Positions 55,116-64,000 of a stretch of DNA of 64,000 nt are shown here, piece after piece. The position numbers and the translations under genes are program-made. Where the stretch lies: NCBI GenBank assembly GCA_030610945.1, contig JAUWQV010000002.1, positions 92,633 to 156,632 on the forward strand, read 5' to 3'. The stretch is from Methanocellales archaeon (GTDB lineage Archaea; Halobacteriota; UBA148; JAUWXC01). The notes under the pieces were generated by a model. It was not told the DNA's origin, searched no databases, and worked only from the letters and a program-made list of their open reading frames with translations. Every line of letters begins with the position of its first letter. Within the stretch, counting starts at the first letter, position 1.

Positions 55116-55147
55116 TATTTCAATCCCATGATGGCCTGATTAAGATT

Positions 55148-55729
55148 TTATAAACCTGTCACGGTCAAAAGTTGATTTGTTATACTTATGGATGCCAATT
55201 CTCCTACGACCACGCTAACAAATGCTTTCCATGTGTTGAACTTATGACATTCCCTAGATGCGAGAATGCATAAGACGAAAATCCATGCCAATACAATCAA
55301 AGCGGCTAAAAAGAATCCTATGAAAGTTATGAAAGATATGTTAATTAGTAAAATCACCTCCAATGCACTAAGTTGAGATAGGAATTCTTCAGAAATAGGT
55401 CTTACAAGTAGTGCACCAATTATGGGGATGATGATCATAGGTAATTGTGCGTAACCAGTAGCAGACAGCAATCCCATAAAGTCTGCCTTTCCGTTCAACA
55501 AACCACCAACAACGTACACACACCCCACCAAAACGAGCCACCATACAACACACCCAAAAAGAGAATGAATAAGAGATGCATCAGGCAAGAAAAGTGCTGT
55601 TAAGAATGCTGGAATGCACACTATTATGATGGCTCCAAGCAGGAAATCCCTTCCCCTCGCGCTAATCTCCTTAAATGCCCTCGTGGGGTTTCGAATGACA
55701 TCTTTTAGCACATATACCTGTTCATTCAC
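55148..55729 (-). CDS. Yip1-domain integral membrane protein
   Basis: A protein of about 193 residues with five membrane segments and the Yip1-type layout (VLKDVIRNPTRAFKEIS before the first segment, ATGYAQLPMIIIPIIGALL in the middle). Function unknown in archaea; Yip1 proteins act in membrane traffic in eukaryotes. I prefer GTG 55729 (MNEQVYVLKDVI) after GGGGA; the track start at 55771 adds an unlikely leader. It lies next to the OLD island, between it and rps8e. Confidence 0.8.
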   Translation of the reverse strand: MNEQVYVLKDVIRNPTRAFKEISARGRDFLLGAIIIVCIPAFLTALFLPDASLIHSLFGCVVWWLVLVGCVYVVGGLLNGKADFMGLLSATGYAQLPMIIIPIIGALLVRPISEEFLSQLSALEVILLINISFITFIGFFLAALIVLAWIFVLCILASRECHKFNTWKAFVSVVVGELASISITNQLLTVTGL

Positions 55730-55783
55730 TCCCCATATCCCTCCTTTAGAGGTTGCGGACGTCAGAGGCAAGGTTAGTATAAC

Positions 55784-56161
55784 CTATTCAACCAGCACAG
55801 CATTCACAATACCATCCTGCCCTGGCCTGGATGTGATCCTTGCCTTCCCCAGCGTGGTCTTGACGATTGCGCCCTTTGTCAGGATGTTACGCCGTACATA
55901 GTGCTGGTCTGCAGGATTCTCCTCCACAGTTTCGATTTTTGCCGCCTTTGTCTTGCCTGTCTTGGGATCCGTGACGTTAGCAACGTCGCACTGGAAAAGG
56001 CGCACCTTCTTCTCGCCCCCTCTGACGCGCACATCTATCTGTCTTACTTCTCCAAGACGCGGTTGCGTGACTTCGCGCCCTAATTCATGCTTCATCTTGC
56101 CTCTTGATGATATCAGCCTACCACCAGTCATCTTGCGCGTTGATTTGCCCTGCCATTTCAT
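55784..56161 (-). CDS. rps8e: Small ribosomal subunit protein eS8
   Basis: A 125-residue S8e of the archaeal 30S subunit. It begins [22 protein letters not shown], and contains [20 protein letters not shown] and [29 protein letters not shown], all typical. It is divergent from DUF2240 by about 75 bases. An AT-rich leader lies upstream. Confidence 0.97.
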   Translation of the reverse strand: MKWQGKSTRKMTGGRLISSRGKMKHELGREVTQPRLGEVRQIDVRVRGGEKKVRLFQCDVANVTDPKTGKTKAAKIETVEENPADQHYVRRNILTKGAIVKTTLGKARITSRPGQDGIVNAVLVE

Positions 56162-56235
56162 TTCTAGTCCTCGTGTCTAACCAACTGAAGCAGAATATTA
56201 TTTGTACCTTTCGCTCTATAGCGTGATGAGAGAAA

Positions 56236-56703
56236 ATGACCGAACTGATGCGGACAATTGCTATGCCATTTAGAAAGAGAGGGAAGACCGTCCTGATGGT
56301 GAGTGAGTTCATATTTGCCCTCTCCCTGGACCTGGGATGGTTTTCGCCAGAGCAGGCAAAGAGGGTATTACAGGTCGCAAAAGAAGCAGGACTTGTATCC
56401 GTGAAAGGTGATGAGATAAGCCCTAATTTTGATGCCACAACCGTAGAAATTCCGCTTGGATTCAAGCCAGAGTTGAGTCAACTCAAGGAGCAACCGCTAT
56501 TTGATAGAATCATCGACCTGGTCATGACGACCGGAGTGAGCAGAAAAGAGGCAATAGCGCTGGTGAACGAAAAGCAGGAGCGCATACAACTAATGATAGA
56601 AGTGACGGCTCTTCTGGTGGCGAAGGAGCGCGGAATTGACATTACCCATCTGGCGGATGAAGTGTATAAGACGCTAACTATTACTTCTTCCCGGCCAGCA
56701 TAA
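56236..56703 (+). CDS. DUF2240 archaeal protein
   Basis: A 155-residue archaeal DUF2240 protein (FRKRGKTVLMVSEFIFALSLDLGWFSPEQAKRVLQVAKEAGLVS), with a winged-helix-like N-terminal part and a helical C-terminal half. Function unknown. GATGAGAG lies just before the ATG. It is convergent with rfcS, the two stops overlapping by 23 bases, so the 3' ends are antisense to each other. Confidence 0.88.
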   Translation: MTELMRTIAMPFRKRGKTVLMVSEFIFALSLDLGWFSPEQAKRVLQVAKEAGLVSVKGDEISPNFDATTVEIPLGFKPELSQLKEQPLFDRIIDLVMTTGVSRKEAIALVNEKQERIQLMIEVTALLVAKERGIDITHLADEVYKTLTITSSRPA

Positions 56704-57640
56704 AATGCGCTATCAGCGCCTCTAACTGAATTCTCTCGTTTGCGCCTTCTGTCAGCCTGAAGTCGACCTCACCGATCTTGTCAAGCAGTTCGACCCTCAT
56801 CTTCTCAGATATCCCATCCAGATTTGTAGCCGCCCTGTGAATCTGGCCTATTACATCTTCTCCAGATAACCCCTGGTCGATCAGCAGCACGTCCAGCTTG
56901 TCCCTTGCCTTCATAAAATCGCCCTTCAGCGCGACTTCGATCAACTCATTTACCTCTTCCGGGCGCGCCATTGCAACTGTCTGGTATATCGTCTCCGCAT
57001 CGATTTTCTTGCCGAGAACCGCCGCTGACTGCAGCGTATTGACGGCCCTGCGCATATCCCCTCTTGCCACATACTTGATCGCCTCCAGCCCATCGTTGGC
57101 GAGCTTCAGCCCCTCCTCCTTTGCAATGTGCTCAATGCGTTTCTCGACGTCTTTATCAGATATCGGCCTGAATCGATATACCGCGCACCTGGACTGTATG
57201 GGTGCGATGATCTTCGATGAATAATTGCAACTCAATATGAATCTGCATGTGGAAGTAAATCGCTCCATCGTCCGTCTCAGCGCGGACTGCGCATCAGGCG
57301 TGAGCGCGTCGGATTCATCGAGAAATATGATTTTGAATGTTGCCTTGCCCAAAGGGGCGGTTCGTGCGAAGGTCTTAATCTTGTTCCTCACGACGTCTAT
57401 GCCCCGTTCATCCGAGGCGTTGAGTTCTATAAAATTATTTCTCCATCCCTCCCCAAACATATCTCTTGTGAGGGCAATGGCTGCTGCAGTCTTTCCCACG
57501 CCAGGAGGGCCGGCAAATAGCAAATGCGGCAAGCCGCCGGTCTTCACGTACGATTTCAAGCGCTCGACAATTGAATCCTGTCCAACTACTTCACCTAATG
57601 TTCTCGGTCGATATTTTTCGGTCCAGATTTCCTCGTTGAT
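56681..57640 (-). CDS. rfcS: Replication factor C small subunit, apparent AUC start
   Basis: The clamp-loader small subunit that loads PCNA. Visible are FAGPPGVGKTAAAIAL (Walker A), FLDESDALT (Walker B, DExx), RRTMERF and SCNYSSKI (SRC-like motif with IQSRCAVYRF). The track start (TTG 57559) misses the conserved N-terminus: the open frame upstream reads NEEIWTEKYRPRTLGEVVGQD, the usual RfcS start. From the preceding in-frame stop to TTG 57559 there is no ATG, GTG or TTG, but an ATC at 57640 lies seven bases after GGAGG. With it the protein is 319 residues, typical for RfcS. Confidence 0.93.
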   Translation of the reverse strand: MNEEIWTEKYRPRTLGEVVGQDSIVERLKSYVKTGGLPHLLFAGPPGVGKTAAAIALTRDMFGEGWRNNFIELNASDERGIDVVRNKIKTFARTAPLGKATFKIIFLDESDALTPDAQSALRRTMERFTSTCRFILSCNYSSKIIAPIQSRCAVYRFRPISDKDVEKRIEHIAKEEGLKLANDGLEAIKYVARGDMRRAVNTLQSAAVLGKKIDAETIYQTVAMARPEEVNELIEVALKGDFMKARDKLDVLLIDQGLSGEDVIGQIHRAATNLDGISEKMRVELLDKIGEVDFRLTEGANERIQLEALIAHFMLAGKK

Positions 57641-57742
57641 GGTAACCCCTCCAACATATGTTGTATTGGAGTTTAAGAACTTAACCTTTCGTGCTTACTA
57701 TGGGGGTGCGCAGTTGCCTGTTTTTTGTTGTGATTTGCCACC

Positions 57743-58093
57743 CTATTTTTCTTTTTTAGGCACGCATTGTTTGATTACATTGCGCCACCTATATCCTATG
57801 AAAAGAACAAGTATGATAAAGATGGTAGCAGCGAGTTCGTGTAATGAGCGTACTATTACGGATTCACAACACTGGCAAAAGCTACACCACTCGCCAAACG
57901 CCAATAAGACTAAGGCAAAACTGAAGGCGACCAGAGTCCATTGCAATAATGATTTATTCAAAAATAGCTTTGCTCTAAACAATTCAAAGCCAACCTTACG
58001 GCATGTTAGAGCAAAATCAATAGTCATTAATAAAATTAAAATGCAAAGTAAAAAGTGAGATAATTGAATCAGTTCAATGATGGATGGCGTCAT
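57743..58093 (-). CDS. Small integral membrane protein (hypothetical)
   Basis: A 116-residue protein with three hydrophobic segments (SHFLLCILILLMTIDFALT, LQWTLVAFSFALVLLAF, AATIFIILVLFIGY) and basic ends. I do not recognise it. A cysteine cluster (CSFCQCC) between segments could bind metal or form disulfides. GAGGGGGAAGGG precedes the ATG, and a TATA box lies 36 bases upstream. It sits between rfcS and ileS. Codon use resembles its neighbours. Confidence 0.65.
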   Translation of the reverse strand: MTPSIIELIQLSHFLLCILILLMTIDFALTCRKVGFELFRAKLFLNKSLLQWTLVAFSFALVLLAFGEWCSFCQCCESVIVRSLHELAATIFIILVLFIGYRWRNVIKQCVPKKEK

Positions 58094-58128
58094 AACCCTT
58101 CCCCCTCTACAGTAGGTCGTTGTCAGGG

Positions 58129-58138
58129 CTATATATAC
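58129..58138 (-). promoter_or_regulatory. TATA box for the small membrane protein gene
   Basis: CTATATATAC on the plus strand (GTATATATAG on the minus) lies 36-45 bases before the ATG at 58093, allowing a short leader that holds the GAGGGGGA ribosome site. It is the best TATA match in the gap, though it could also serve ileS. Confidence 0.5.
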
Positions 58139-58232
58139 GTTACGTTACTTTTTCTCTTTTTAATTATTAGCAATATCATCGAAATCTTCAATTGTAATGA
58201 TGTCAATTCAGAAACGCAATAGTCATAGGTGA

Positions 58233-61200
58233 ATGATTGTGATCAAGGAAGTACCAAGTCATTACGACCCGCAAAAGATAGAGAAGAGCGTCATCAAGTT
58301 GTGGGAAGATACACAAGCATATTCCAGCACACGAGAGCGCCGAAAAGGTGGGTGCAAATTCTTTTTCGTAGATGGTCCACCCTACACCACGGGGAGCATC
58401 CATCTTGGAACGGCATGGAACAAAATCATCAAGGATGTAGTGCTTCGCTACAAGTCGATGAAGGGATTTGACATCCTCGACAGGGCTGGATGGGACATGC
58501 ATGGACTGCCCATTGAGGTCAAGGTCGAGGAGTCGTTGGGCTTCAAGACCAAAAAAGATATCGAGGCATATGGAGTGGACAAATTCGTCGATACGTGCAA
58601 GCGCTTCGCCCTTCAGCACAAGGACCAGATGACTGCACAGTTTCAACGCTTGGGAGTGTGGCTTGACTGGGAAAATCCCTACATAACAATTGCCGATGAA
58701 TATATCGAGGCGGCATGGTGGACGCTGAAACAGGCACATGAGAAGGGGCTGCTCGAGCAGGGCAGGAGAGTCGTGAACTGGTGCCCCAGGTGCGAAACTG
58801 CGATAGCCGATTCTGAAGTCGAGTACAAGGACAGGACCGATCATTCGATTTATGTCAAATTTCCGGTTGTGGGCGAGAAGGATACATACATTGTTATCTG
58901 GACTACCACGCCATGGACAATTCCTTCTAACATCGCTGTGGCTGTGCACCCTGGCTTTGAGTATGCAAGGGTGCGCGCCAAGCGTGATGGAAAAGAGGAG
59001 ATACTTATTCTTGCTTCGGAACTGGTAGAGCGCGTCTTGAAAGAGGGCGGCTATCAGGACCATGATATCATAGAAACCATGCTGGGCGAGGATCTTGTTA
59101 GCATGGAATATCAACATCCTTTAGAGGACCTTGTCCCAAGGCAAAAGGAGTTTAAGCACAAAGTATACATGGCAGATTTCGTTACCGCCGAGAATACGGG
59201 ATGCGTGCACATAGCTCCAGGGCATGGATTAGATGACTTTCTGCTAGGTGTGGAGCATAATCTGCCCACCTTCTGCCCGGTGGGACCGGACGGACGATAC
59301 ACAGCAGATGCAGGCACATACACTGGAAAATATGTTTTCGATGCCAATTCACAGGTTATAGAGGACTTGGAGAAAGGAGGGCATCTCCTCGCCCATGGCA
59401 GGGTAACGCATAGATATGGCCATTGCTGGCGCTGTGGAACGCCCATCATATACCTGGCGACAAAACAGTGGTTTATCAAGGTCTCTTCAGTGAAGGAAAA
59501 AATGCTCGATGCCATTGAACACGTAAAATGGTATCCGGAATGGGCTGGCTCTGCAAGGTTCAGGGATTGGGTCGAGGGTGCTAGAGACTGGTGCATCTCG
59601 CGCCAGAGATATTGGGGCATTCCACTGCCGATCTGGACATGCGAATGCGGTGCGATTGAAGTCGTTGGCACGCTTGATGAACTGAAGGAAAAAGCGGAAA
59701 TGCCTCCTAACCTTCACAGGCCGCATATCGATGAGGTTACGCTCACATGCCCCAAGTGCAGAAAGACCATGCAGCGCGTAAAAGACGTGTTTGATGTCTG
59801 GTTTGACTCCGCAGTTGCATCCTGGGCTACCCTGGGATTCCCGTGCGACAGGGAAAAGTTTGGAAAGTGGTGGCCCCCTGATTTCATCACAGAGGGCCAT
59901 GACCAGACGAGGGGGTGGTTTTACTCACAGTTAGGCGCATCCATCGTAGCGTTCAACAGGGCGCCATACAAAAGCGTACTGATGCATGGCTTCACCCTTG
60001 ATGAACTCGGAAGAAAGATGTCCAAGAGCCATGGGAATGTCATAACCCCAGAAGAAGTTATCGACAAATATGGCGCGGATACGCTGCGCTTTTATCTGCT
60101 GCTGGCAAATGCCCCGTGGGAGGATATCAAGTTCAACTGGAAAGAGGTTCAAAACGTGCGCCGCGTGCTGGATATATTGTGGAATGTCTATCGATTTCCG
60201 TTGCCGTATATGGCACTTGACAATTTTGACCCTTCTGTGGTGTCGCTGACATCTGTATCCAAGAACCTCCGCCTGGAAGACAAGTGGATTCTCTCAAGGA
60301 CGCAGTCGTTAATCAAGGAAGTGGAAGAGGCGATAGAGACCTGTGAACTGCATCTTGCCACAAGAGCGCTTCAAAATTTTGTGCTTGAAGACCTCTCGCA
60401 CTGGTATATCCAGCTAATTAGGCCCAGGACATGGGTGGAGGCTGAAGACCCGGACAAATTGGCTGCATACAGGGCGATATATGATGCGCTGATAACAACT
60501 ACCAGATTACTCGCACCGTTCGCGCCCTTCATGGCAGAAGAGATATACCAGAATCTTGCGCCAGCAGGAGCGTCGGTCCACATGTGCGACTGGCCCAAGG
60601 TTGACGAGAGTTTAGTGGACAAATCCCTGGAAGCACATATGGATATCACCCGCTCAATTGTAGATGCCGCCTCTACTGCACGCCAGAAGGTGAAACGAAA
60701 GCTGAGATGGCCCGTGAAGAGAATCATAGTTGCGCCTGATGACGAAGAAGTTATAAAGGCAACTCGACTGCTTAAAGATGTGATTAAGGCACAGGCGAAC
60801 GTGAAGGAGGTTGTCCTGCTCAAAGTAGGCGAGGAATGGGATGAAGTCCGCCTGGAGGTGCTCCCGGATCAGAGCGTTATCGGACCCAAGTTCAAAGAAA
60901 ATGCAGCCAAGGTGATCCATGTATTAGAGAGAATGGACGGCAAAGCGCTCAGAAAGGAGATTGCCAAGGGATACCGACTTAAATTAGACAAGGGCGAGAT
61001 CAAAATTACAAAAGATATGGTTCATTTCAGGGAATCGCTGCCGGAGCACATTGGCGCGGCTGAATTTTCAAAGGGGCGCGTGTATGTGGATGCTGAACTC
61101 ACGGATGAAATAAAAGCGGAAGGATATGCCAAGGAAATCATTCGCAGGATTCAGGACATGAGAAAGGAACTGGACCTGAACGTGGAGGATGAGATAAACG

Positions 61201-61379
61201 TGCTTGTGCAGATCAAAAGTAAGGATGTCGTACACCTAATAGAAAACCGGAAGACGTTCATCTCCACCGAGGTAAGGGCAAAGAGGCTTGACATCACTCC
61301 TGCAATTAAGGTAAAAGGCGACCTGGTGAAGTGCTGGATTGTGGAAGGCGTTGAGATGGAGTTTGGAGTTGAGAGATAA
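58233..61379 (+). CDS. ileS: Isoleucyl-tRNA synthetase
   Basis: A 1048-residue class-I synthetase that charges tRNA-Ile. The HIGH-type motif is in [12 protein letters not shown] near residue 55, the KMSKS motif is [12 protein letters not shown] near 595, and the editing domain ([14 protein letters not shown]) lies between. Cysteine pairs that could bind zinc are [18 protein letters not shown] and CPKCRKTM. The C-terminal anticodon-binding domain fills residues 680-1048. AGGTGA directly precedes ATG 58233. It is monocistronic; no start or frame oddity noticed. Confidence 0.98.
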   Translation: MIVIKEVPSHYDPQKIEKSVIKLWEDTQAYSSTRERRKGGCKFFFVDGPPYTTGSIHLGTAWNKIIKDVVLRYKSMKGFDILDRAGWDMHGLPIEVKVEESLGFKTKKDIEAYGVDKFVDTCKRFALQHKDQMTAQFQRLGVWLDWENPYITIADEYIEAAWWTLKQAHEKGLLEQGRRVVNWCPRCETAIADSEVEYKDRTDHSIYVKFPVVGEKDTYIVIWTTTPWTIPSNIAVAVHPGFEYARVRAKRDGKEEILILASELVERVLKEGGYQDHDIIETMLGEDLVSMEYQHPLEDLVPRQKEFKHKVYMADFVTAENTGCVHIAPGHGLDDFLLGVEHNLPTFCPVGPDGRYTADAGTYTGKYVFDANSQVIEDLEKGGHLLAHGRVTHRYGHCWRCGTPIIYLATKQWFIKVSSVKEKMLDAIEHVKWYPEWAGSARFRDWVEGARDWCISRQRYWGIPLPIWTCECGAIEVVGTLDELKEKAEMPPNLHRPHIDEVTLTCPKCRKTMQRVKDVFDVWFDSAVASWATLGFPCDREKFGKWWPPDFITEGHDQTRGWFYSQLGASIVAFNRAPYKSVLMHGFTLDELGRKMSKSHGNVITPEEVIDKYGADTLRFYLLLANAPWEDIKFNWKEVQNVRRVLDILWNVYRFPLPYMALDNFDPSVVSLTSVSKNLRLEDKWILSRTQSLIKEVEEAIETCELHLATRALQNFVLEDLSHWYIQLIRPRTWVEAEDPDKLAAYRAIYDALITTTRLLAPFAPFMAEEIYQNLAPAGASVHMCDWPKVDESLVDKSLEAHMDITRSIVDAASTARQKVKRKLRWPVKRIIVAPDDEEVIKATRLLKDVIKAQANVKEVVLLKVGEEWDEVRLEVLPDQSVIGPKFKENAAKVIHVLERMDGKALRKEIAKGYRLKLDKGEIKITKDMVHFRESLPEHIGAAEFSKGRVYVDAELTDEIKAEGYAKEIIRRIQDMRKELDLNVEDEINVLVQIKSKDVVHLIENRKTFISTEVRAKRLDITPAIKVKGDLVKCWIVEGVEMEFGVER

Positions 61380-61416
61380 ATAGTAGGTATTTTCTACAGC
61401 CATTTTATTTGAATAC

Positions 61417-62091
61417 TCAGTTTCCCTTTAGTATCGCCATGATATCCTCTTCCCTGAGATCACGCCATGCTTTGTAGGCATCGGCCACGGCAAAGATTGG
61501 ACCGGACCTGATGTTGAGGCAGACAAGCTTATCCACGTGCGGCTCCACCAGATTTACGGCATTTTCTGAGCCTGTGGGGACAGCAACTACGATTTCCTTT
61601 ACATCCCTTCGCTTTACGGACTCTATCGCTGCAAGCATGGAAAAACCTGAGGCCATACCGTCATCGACTAAAATGACGGTTTTACCTCTTAGGTCGGGAA
61701 AGGATTTATCGCCCCTGAACAACCTCATTCGCTTGATGATGTTCTCCTTTTCGTCCGCTATGCAACGATTAACCTCCCCTTCAGTCAAGTCCAGTGATTG
61801 TAACAAAGGCTCATTAAAAAGAGCGACTCCATCCCAACTTATCGCGCCAAAGCCCGCCTCCCTGTTCCACGGGATGTGAATTTTTCTAACGAGAATTATG
61901 TCAAAATGAAGCTTCAGCTTTTTTGACAGGATAAATCCCACGGGAACGCCCCCCGCAGGAATAGCAAGAACCCACGCCCCTGAACTTTTGTATCCTTTTA
62001 GCTTTTCGGCTAATGCCTCTCCTGCATGGGCCCTATCGCGAAATATGAAGGTGCGATTTCTGAGCGCAATGTCTTCAATAACTTTTCCCAT
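61417..62091 (-). CDS. Phosphoribosyltransferase-family protein
   Basis: A 224-residue PRTase-fold protein. The PRPP-binding loop is VILVDDGMASGFSMLAAI near residue 130, and the N-terminal GYKSSGAWVLAIPAGGVPVGFIL is the flexible-loop region of this group. It is the type often fused to or next to dienelactone hydrolase-like domains, and its substrate is not known. It runs opposite to ileS and the rhodanese gene, so it is probably monocistronic. Confidence 0.85.
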   Translation of the reverse strand: MGKVIEDIALRNRTFIFRDRAHAGEALAEKLKGYKSSGAWVLAIPAGGVPVGFILSKKLKLHFDIILVRKIHIPWNREAGFGAISWDGVALFNEPLLQSLDLTEGEVNRCIADEKENIIKRMRLFRGDKSFPDLRGKTVILVDDGMASGFSMLAAIESVKRRDVKEIVVAVPTGSENAVNLVEPHVDKLVCLNIRSGPIFAVADAYKAWRDLREEDIMAILKGN

Positions 62092-62244
62092 TAAAAGTCC
62101 TCATTAAACACGTAGCTTTTGATTTTTAAAAAGTTTGTGACGCTTACTCTTGGCCAAATAAGAACCTTGTTTAGCACGTCAATTAGTCCGATATATCGTT
62201 TCATAATGGGGAAAATATTCAAAAGAGAAGAGATATAAACCATA

Positions 62245-62700
62245 ATGAAAATGAACACGAAAAAATTAGGGATGCTGGCACTATTGGGAGTGTTGATAGT
62301 GTCATTTGTATTGATAAGCGGATGCATCCACCATGAAGATAATACCACAAAGCCAGAAACACAAAGCCAGATAATTGAAGATATCACCGTAAAAGAAGCA
62401 TATGCTTTGATCCAAAATAATACAGAGAATCAGACTTTTATAATTATGGATATTCGAACTCCGGAGGAATATACAAATGGGCACATAGAAAATGCAATCA
62501 ATTTAGATTACTATTCCAAAACTTTTAGAGACGAGCTTAATAAACTTGATAAAAACAAAACGTATCTTATTTATTGCCGAAGCGGACACCGTAGCGGAAT
62601 ATCTTTAGGCATAATGAATGAACTCGGTTTTAGAGAAGTTTACAACATGGCGGGGGGGCTTACCCAGTGGAAAGCAGAAGGATTCCCGACTACAAAATAG
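62245..62700 (+). CDS. Rhodanese-domain lipoprotein
   Basis: A 151-residue exported lipoprotein. The signal peptide (residues 1-27) ends in LISGC, a lipobox that places lipid-modified Cys27 at the outer face. The rhodanese domain follows (IIMDIRTPEEYTNGHIENAINLDY) with the catalytic loop YCRSGHRSGISLG near residue 112. It would handle sulfane sulfur outside the membrane; substrate unknown. The gene is more AT-rich than its neighbours and has its own promoter region. Confidence 0.9.
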   Translation: MKMNTKKLGMLALLGVLIVSFVLISGCIHHEDNTTKPETQSQIIEDITVKEAYALIQNNTENQTFIIMDIRTPEEYTNGHIENAINLDYYSKTFRDELNKLDKNKTYLIYCRSGHRSGISLGIMNELGFREVYNMAGGLTQWKAEGFPTTK

Positions 62701-62786
62701 AATTACATAGGACTGAAATAATCAAGAACAATTTCACCTCCTGAACACCTTTATTACACTTGGCCGAGTTAGTAGTGGCGATAATC

Positions 62787-63407
62787 ATGGACTTCACAGA
62801 CTGGGAACCAATTTACCAGGAAATTTTGAAGGACTTCGACTTTGACAGGGGCAAGGATGAGCACTCAGCAGAGATTTTATCCAAATTGTTAGATAATCGC
62901 TCGCCCAGCACCCATAGGTTGCGCAAATTACTTCACCAAAAGTATATCATCGTTTGCGGGAACGCACCATCCCTTAAAGAAGAACTTGAGAGCGTCGACG
63001 TATCCAATCGTACTACCATCGCCGCGGATGGCGCAACCTCAACGCTATTGAATCAGGCAATACTCCCTGACATAGTCGTCACAGACCTGGACGGAAACAT
63101 GGATGACATCATTTCCGCTGACCGACTTGGAAGTATCATCGTCGTACATGCACATGGTGATAACATTCCCGCCATAAAGCGATATGTACCATTGCTCAAT
63201 CACGTTATCGGAAGCACACAATCCACGCCACTAAAAAACGTCCATAATTTCGGAGGCTTCACAGATGGAGACAGGTGTGCATTCATGGCGCGGCACTTTG
63301 GTGCGAAAAGCGTTACACTCCTAGGATTTGATTTTGAAGATGCTACTGTTAGCCCTATCAAGAAAAAAAAGCTCCAGTGGGCGAAGAAATTGATCAGGAT
63401 GTGCTAG
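62787..63407 (+). CDS. mptE: MptE-like 6-hydroxymethyl-dihydropterin diphosphokinase
   Basis: A 206-residue archaeal DUF115/MptE-type protein, which makes the pterin diphosphate precursor of tetrahydromethanopterin. The blocks IIVCGNAPSLKEEL, TTIAADGATSTLLNQAILPDIVVTDLDG and FGGFTDGDRCAFMARHFGAKSVTLLGFDF are the family signatures. ATG 62787 gives the common start MDFTDWEPIYQEIL; the track start 62760 is a TTG. It supports an H4MPT-dependent lifestyle along with mtd. The following transporter gene is convergent. Confidence 0.9.
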   Translation: MDFTDWEPIYQEILKDFDFDRGKDEHSAEILSKLLDNRSPSTHRLRKLLHQKYIIVCGNAPSLKEELESVDVSNRTTIAADGATSTLLNQAILPDIVVTDLDGNMDDIISADRLGSIIVVHAHGDNIPAIKRYVPLLNHVIGSTQSTPLKNVHNFGGFTDGDRCAFMARHFGAKSVTLLGFDFEDATVSPIKKKKLQWAKKLIRMC

Positions 63408-63413
63408 TTCTAA

Positions 63414-64000
63414 TCACTTCACATAAAGGGCGACACCTATACATGCAACTGCAGTTATCATACCAACGATGAGCATCTGGACCCCATACTTCCACATGCT
63501 CTCATCGCTCGTCCTTGCTAAATGCGCCCCCAATCCAAACAGGAGTAAGAACGCCATGACCAGGGATGCCCTGAATGCCTGAATCTCGGACATCAAACCA
63601 TATGCGGTCAAGAAGAATGGCGATATGACGAACATCGATGCCAGCGCAGGACTCGCTCCAGCGACGAACGCGGCAAAAAACCATGCAAATCTGGTCGCTT
63701 TTCCATGTTTTGTGGCCTTTAGGTTAATCAACAGCGCGCTTTCCAGTTCCTTGAGGCCCCTAACGCGTTCAGCCTTCTCGGTCATGTAGGCACCGCTAAC
63801 TCCGGAGATGCCCATCGCAAGACTTGCAGTTATGCCGGTACCGATGATTATCCTGTGGCCTATAACACCTGAGACGAACGCCCCTATGATGATGCCCAGC
63901 ATCGTTAGAGCGCCGTCAAAGGAATTCATGACAAAGTATCGTCTTGCTATCTCAGACAGCCCGGTAATCTCAAAGTAGTCTCTAATTTTTTTCTTTGTTT
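63414..64000 (-). CDS. VIT1/CCC1-family transporter, 5' end beyond window
   Basis: An incomplete membrane protein of at least 195 residues in the VIT1/CCC1 iron/manganese transporter group. The frame is open to the window's last base, with the family N-terminal SEIARRYFVMNSFDGALTMLG visible upstream of the track start (63929), so ATG 63929 is internal. Five hydrophobic segments are visible, in the pattern of the family. The first few residues lie beyond the window edge. Transported ion unproven. Confidence 0.8.
   Translation of the reverse strand, partial: TKKKIRDYFEITGLSEIARRYFVMNSFDGALTMLGIIIGAFVSGVIGHRIIIGTGITASLAMGISGVSGAYMTEKAERVRGLKELESALLINLKATKHGKATRFAWFFAAFVAGASPALASMFVISPFFLTAYGLMSEIQAFRASLVMAFLLLFGLGAHLARTSDESMWKYGVQMLIVGMITAVACIGVALYVK

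Noticed and set aside
58203-59117. 304-codon ORF antisense to the 5' end of ileS
   Set aside because: It mirrors the well-supported ileS frame, has no recognisable domain and no ribosome site; length results from codon bias of the real gene.
62091-62387. 98-codon minus-strand ORF between the phosphoribosyltransferase and rhodanese genes
   Set aside because: Half of it is antisense to the rhodanese signal peptide, producing false hydrophobic stretches; no start signal.

Overview
The window is a gene-dense, moderately AT-rich archaeal chromosome segment with no gene-free stretch over about 300 bases. Archaeal hallmarks are everywhere: TFB, Alba, Rpb4, L21e, L37e, S8e, Gar1, SRP19, RfcS, Pus10, SepF, ZPR1, a cupin-type phosphoglucose isomerase, DUF373/DUF655/DUF2150/DUF2240 proteins and intron-containing tRNAs. 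The F420-dependent methylene-H4MPT dehydrogenase (Mtd) and the pterin enzyme MptE point to a euryarchaeon with tetrahydromethanopterin C1 chemistry (methanogen, methane/alkane oxidiser or relative). A phosphomevalonate-decarboxylase-like protein resembling the haloarchaeal one fits the Halobacteriota side. I cannot assign a genus.

Layout. 1-4.7 kb: end of carA, carB, argG (pyrimidine/arginine synthesis). 4.7-7.9 kb: small hypotheticals, a thioredoxin-reductase-like enzyme and a DUF1614 membrane protein. 7.9-8.2 kb: tRNA-Leu(CAG) with a D-loop intron, then an orphan tRNA 3' end. 8.2-14 kb: purF, L37e/LSm, PUA-SepF-ZPR1, purM-aspartate kinase. 14-17 kb: two site-2 proteases around a TraB protein. 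17-21.6 kb: PRC-barrel, Thg1-like enzyme, RCK-DHH protein, tRNA-Lys with canonical intron, Alba, purA. 21.6-26.8 kb: translation/RNA operon (pus10, rpl21e, rpoF, DUF655, ksgA, HemK-like methyltransferase), YjbQ, a structured intergenic RNA candidate, a roadblock protein. 26.8-36.6 kb: elp3, ACT regulator-hom, DNA ligase, DUF373, serB module with glyA, mtd. 36.6-39.6 kb: K+ channel, nadE, a DUF4258/zinc-ribbon-AbrB toxin-antitoxin-like pair. 39.6-49.3 kb: PGI, RAD55-like protein, secretion membrane protein and ATPase, facing five pilin-like genes and a membrane protein. 49.3-52.9 kb: tfb, gar1, PHP, DUF211, srp19, mevalonate-pathway enzyme. 53-55.1 kb: AT-rich OLD-family ATPase/nuclease flanked by imperfect direct repeats, the clearest accessory insertion. 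55.1-64 kb: Yip1, S8e, DUF2240, rfcS, ileS, phosphoribosyltransferase, rhodanese lipoprotein, mptE, partial VIT-family transporter.

Working together: aspartate kinase, ACT regulator and homoserine dehydrogenase belong to the aspartate family; serB, glyA and mtd link serine/glycine to C1-H4MPT; purF, purM and purA serve purines; carAB and argG serve carbamoyl phosphate and arginine. Most genes are housekeeping. The most unusual observations are: the tRNA-Leu D-loop intron built as a long hairpin; the nearby tRNA fragment; a CarA lacking its catalytic His; an MDD-fold enzyme lacking its catalytic Asp; rfcS (and a K+ channel) with apparent AUC/AUU starts; a three-way-junction RNA candidate; and the OLD island.
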